Made by a program: the position numbers and the translations under genes. Shown one piece after another: positions 61,717 through 64,000 of a DNA stretch of 64,000 nucleotides. Source of the stretch: Pseudobutyrivibrio ruminis DSM 9787 (GTDB lineage: Bacteria; Bacillota; Clostridia; Lachnospirales; Lachnospiraceae); contig NZ_OBMR01000012.1 of the NCBI RefSeq assembly GCF_900218035.1, positions 1-64,000 of the forward strand, read 5' to 3'. Under the pieces are notes generated by a model that worked only from the letters and a program-made list of their open reading frames with translations, was not told the DNA's origin and did no database searches. How positions within the stretch are numbered: position 1 is the first letter of the stretch; each line of letters opens with the position of its first letter.

Positions 61717-62631
61717 CTATCTGAATTTGTAGAAGGAATCCGTACGTCGTCCATCGTTAAACGAACCTTCAATCAAGATAGAACCTGCATGGTTTACCTC
61801 GGCAATCCCCACCTTTCCTGTATTCTCCTCTAAATATGAAATATAGAAAACATAAACATCTTCCTTAAAGAAATAATCGTATCTTTCTTCATCAGTAAGA
61901 TTATCTTCTATTTCCAAACAACAGTCTCCAGGATTAAGCAAAAACCTTCCCACATAATCTGCATCCTCTCTGGAATATGTAACCGTGTATCCCTCCTCCT
62001 CAGGAAAATCCAATAGCAGCTGAGCATAAGCATCATCTGCAGACTCCACAGGGACCACTTGATTTGAAGAAACCCTAGCTTCTTCAGTCGGATTATAGTC
62101 TGGAATAGTGAACCATAATCCCAATATCCAAATCTGAATAAATAAAATCAAGGTTAAACAAACAATTAAAACTCCCTGCACATAACGTTTTACTTTGCCA
62201 ACACTAATCTTGCTAGGAACCTTTTCTTTAACTGTTTCTTTGCTCTCTTCTTTTTTCTCTTTCTTTATAGTAATAGATTTTATTTTATCTATTAGCTTCT
62301 TAAAATCTGGAATTCTAGGCTTTTTATCTTTTTCTTTAGTCTTGATTTTATTTTTAGCATAATCACTTTCACCTATTGTTGAAAGACAATGCTGGCATAT
62401 TACTTTATTATCAGCATGCTGTCCGCAAATAACACAGGTCTCATCCACAGCTTGGCCAGCTGCTATATCAAATATTCTTGTTTTGAATCTCTTACCAAAA
62501 ACAGAGCCTAGAATTTGTCTTTCATTTTCTAGCCTCAGTATACCTTCAACAACCTCCATACGACTGAAGTCGTATTTAGAAGTAAGTCGAACCATATATA
62601 GTAGCTCTTGTCGTAACTTATCGTCTGCCAT
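61717..62631 (-). CDS. Single-span membrane protein with zinc ribbon, unknown function
   Basis: A 304-residue protein that I do not recognise. Residues 1-60 are soluble; CVICGQHADNKVICQHC (about 60-76) is a four-Cys zinc ribbon. A Lys/Glu-rich segment (about 90-140) precedes one membrane span (VLIVCLTLILFIQIWILGLWF, about 152-173). The outer part (about 175-304) has mixed strands and helices (EEEGYTVTYSREDADYVGRF). By topology the ribbon is inside and the last 130 residues outside. It follows the PilZ gene after 17 nt. Confidence 0.7.
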   Translation of the reverse strand: MADDKLRQELLYMVRLTSKYDFSRMEVVEGILRLENERQILGSVFGKRFKTRIFDIAAGQAVDETCVICGQHADNKVICQHCLSTIGESDYAKNKIKTKEKDKKPRIPDFKKLIDKIKSITIKKEKKEESKETVKEKVPSKISVGKVKRYVQGVLIVCLTLILFIQIWILGLWFTIPDYNPTEEARVSSNQVVPVESADDAYAQLLLDFPEEEGYTVTYSREDADYVGRFLLNPGDCCLEIEDNLTDEERYDYFFKEDVYVFYISYLEENTGKVGIAEVNHAGSILIEGSFNDGRRTDSFYKFR

Positions 62632-62648
62632 ATAATTTGTCCCTATCG

Positions 62649-63302
62649 CTATCTATCCAGCTTTTCATCAATACCTTTGAAGCAAAGGTATGCTAAAAGC
62701 TTATTATCTTTTTCTAGAATTTTACCAGCATATAATATGCCATTCTTTTCAGCTTCAGCCCTATTAATACGAGCCTTTACAGCCAAACTAAAATCTGAAT
62801 TATGTGCATTATCAGCAAAGTTTACCTCAACAATATCACCGATTGTGACTCTATTAGCATTACCAATAAAGGAAACTCCACTGTCGCTAATATCCAAAAC
62901 TGAGATGGAGAATCGTCGACCATCTTCCATAAGAGCAGAGCCTGGCTTTTTCACATGCACTCTAACATCATCACGTCGTTCACTGGATGCAGCAATTTTT
63001 CCAAACGCCTTGGCATCTATAGCATAGTAATCCACACCTCTGAATTTGATAACGTTAACAGCTACATTTTTCCACACAACTCTACCGCCAGTGTGTGGAT
63101 CTATGCAATGAAGTGAGAATGTCATGCTCTGTGGAGATCCATTTGTAAAATCCACAACCTGTCCGTTATACACGTATGGCTTAACCAATGCTCCTGTTTC
63201 AGCATTAGTTCCAACCACCTCTGTCTTCAATTCAAATGATGAGCCACCAATTAGTACCTCTAGTGTGACCTCCTGTCCTGCCCTTAGCTGCTCAATAATC
63301 AT
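62649..63302 (-). CDS. PilZ-domain c-di-GMP-binding protein, YcgR-like
   Basis: A 217-residue protein with an N-terminal YcgR-like beta domain (1-95) and a PilZ domain (about 98-215). The ligand motif reads RRDDVRV (about 101-107), followed by DISDSGVSFIG (about 134-144), i.e. RxxxR-like and D/NxSxxG. YcgR-type proteins brake flagella or control secretion when c-di-GMP is bound. The EAL protein and flagellin in the window are natural partners, though this is an inference. GGGAG precedes the start. Confidence 0.85.
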   Translation of the reverse strand: MIIEQLRAGQEVTLEVLIGGSSFELKTEVVGTNAETGALVKPYVYNGQVVDFTNGSPQSMTFSLHCIDPHTGGRVVWKNVAVNVIKFRGVDYYAIDAKAFGKIAASSERRDDVRVHVKKPGSALMEDGRRFSISVLDISDSGVSFIGNANRVTIGDIVEVNFADNAHNSDFSLAVKARINRAEAEKNGILYAGKILEKDNKLLAYLCFKGIDEKLDR

Positions 63303-63386
63303 AATTCGTCTCCCTTAACCCCTTATAACAACTATTCTACATAATTAATCGGAGTTTTTGTATAAAAAATTCATACATTTTGAAAA

Positions 63387-64000
63387 TTAAACAGTCTTTT
63401 TCGCTGCTGCTTCAACAACATGTTTTACAAGAATGCTTGTTGTAACACCTCCAACACCACCTGGCACTGGTGTGATAGCATCTACAATTGGCTCAGCTTC
63501 GTCAAACTTAACATCGCCACAAAGCTTGCCTTTTTCATCATTCCAGCTAATACCAACATCAATTACCGTCTGGCCTTCTCTCAAGTATTCCTTTCCAATG
63601 CTTTCCATCTGACCAGAAGCTACCACTACAATATCTGCATCCTTTGTAATAGAAGGAATATCAACTGTTCTTGTATGGCAAATTGTAACAGTTGCATTTT
63701 CGTGCATAAGCATCATTGCAACTGGCCTACCAATAACAAGTGAACGGCCAATAACTGCTACTTTCTTACCAGAAAGAGGGATTTCGTAATGCTTAAGTAT
63801 TTCCATTGCCGCCTCTGCTGTACATGGTGCAAAACCAAGATTTGTGTTTGTAAATACACCGGCAAGAGATAAATCAGTGCATCCATCCACATCCTTTTCA
63901 GCCTTCAGCATATTTCTAGCTTTTTCACCATCGATATGCTTTGGAAGTGGTCTAAACATAAGAATTCCATGAACAGAGTCATCCTCGTTTAACTCATTAA
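63387..64000 (-). CDS. folD: Methylenetetrahydrofolate dehydrogenase / cyclohydrolase (partial)
   Basis: 204 codons of FolD, cut at the window edge: the minus-strand frame continues without a stop to 64000 (…NELNEDDSVHGILMFRPLPKH). The first about 80-90 residues are missing, including the active-site Lys. GRSLVIGRPVAMMLMHENATVTICHTRT is the NADP-binding signature and PVPGGVGGVTTSILVKH the C-terminal family motif. It interconverts methylene-, methenyl- and formyl-tetrahydrofolate. The 84 nt after the stop show no strong terminator. Confidence 0.95.
   Translation of the reverse strand, partial: NELNEDDSVHGILMFRPLPKHIDGEKARNMLKAEKDVDGCTDLSLAGVFTNTNLGFAPCTAEAAMEILKHYEIPLSGKKVAVIGRSLVIGRPVAMMLMHENATVTICHTRTVDIPSITKDADIVVVASGQMESIGKEYLREGQTVIDVGISWNDEKGKLCGDVKFDEAEPIVDAITPVPGGVGGVTTSILVKHVVEAAAKKTV

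Overview
The window looks like the chromosome of a motile, anaerobic, low-G+C Firmicute of the family Lachnospiraceae (Butyrivibrio / Pseudobutyrivibrio / Roseburia type). The reasons are AT-rich DNA with strong AGGAGG-type ribosome binding sites, an oxygen-independent cobalamin pathway, an NfnAB-type electron-bifurcating enzyme, lipoprotein ABC receptors, a sigma-28-driven flagellin and c-di-GMP proteins. This assignment is an inference from gene content. No rRNA or tRNA gene and no CRISPR array was seen.

Layout. 1-350: the 5' end of an IS3/IS150-like element cut by the window edge. 381-9216: a five-gene galactoside operon (TetR regulator, GH2, a GT-B-like unknown, a GPH symporter, GH36) with one promoter/operator. 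9264-9520: a self-contained 42-residue small-protein gene. 9533-10233: a giant imperfect palindrome. 10238-12513: NfnAB-like flavoprotein pair. 12710-14842: two COG0523 GTPases, one fused to a YcgQ-like domain and one with a His/Asp/Glu-rich tract. 15017-18209: glucose-type PTS with its BglG-family antiterminator and a terminator-controlled leader. 18308-19216: a YhcC-like radical SAM protein. 19213-39039: a 19-gene cobalamin operon on the minus strand behind a B12 riboswitch, covering corrin ring synthesis, loop assembly, an ABC transporter and a lipoprotein CbiK. 39047-41206: an EAL protein. 41318-47832: argS, rsmF-like, yitT-like and a translation GTPase fused to a NYN nuclease domain. 47924-51884: a Fur-boxed iron/siderophore ABC transporter. 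51883-52576: a second giant palindrome. 52645-54033: thioesterase, a 55-residue small protein, exonuclease III. 54128-56319: flagellin. 56373-61114: a four-gene MacB-like ABC efflux system. 61158-63302: HD, zinc-ribbon membrane and PilZ proteins. 63387-64000: partial folD.

The most unusual content is the pair of intergenic elements at 9533-10233 (701 nt) and 51883-52576 (694 nt). Each is one imperfect inverted repeat over its whole length, with no plausible gene inside, and each begins within 0-4 nt of the stop codon of a neighbouring gene. Their outer sequences differ. However, they share length, a forked tip (a GC-rich hairpin with GGACG in the loop followed by a second hairpin of about 33 nt), an AGGTGTTCTT motif 163-164 nt before the tip hairpin, and matching right-arm motifs 47-48 nt apart. 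I read this as a family of large structured elements, either RNA or fold-back DNA, under structural constraint. I do not recognise it as a named class.

How the genes work together. Galactosides enter through the GPH symporter and are cut by GH36 and GH2. The cobalamin operon can import corrinoids and build most of the corrin ring, but cbiL, the sirohydrochlorin-forming enzyme and a corrinoid adenosyltransferase are not in this window. Iron import is under a Fur-type site. The EAL, PilZ and flagellin genes suggest c-di-GMP-linked surface or motility control.
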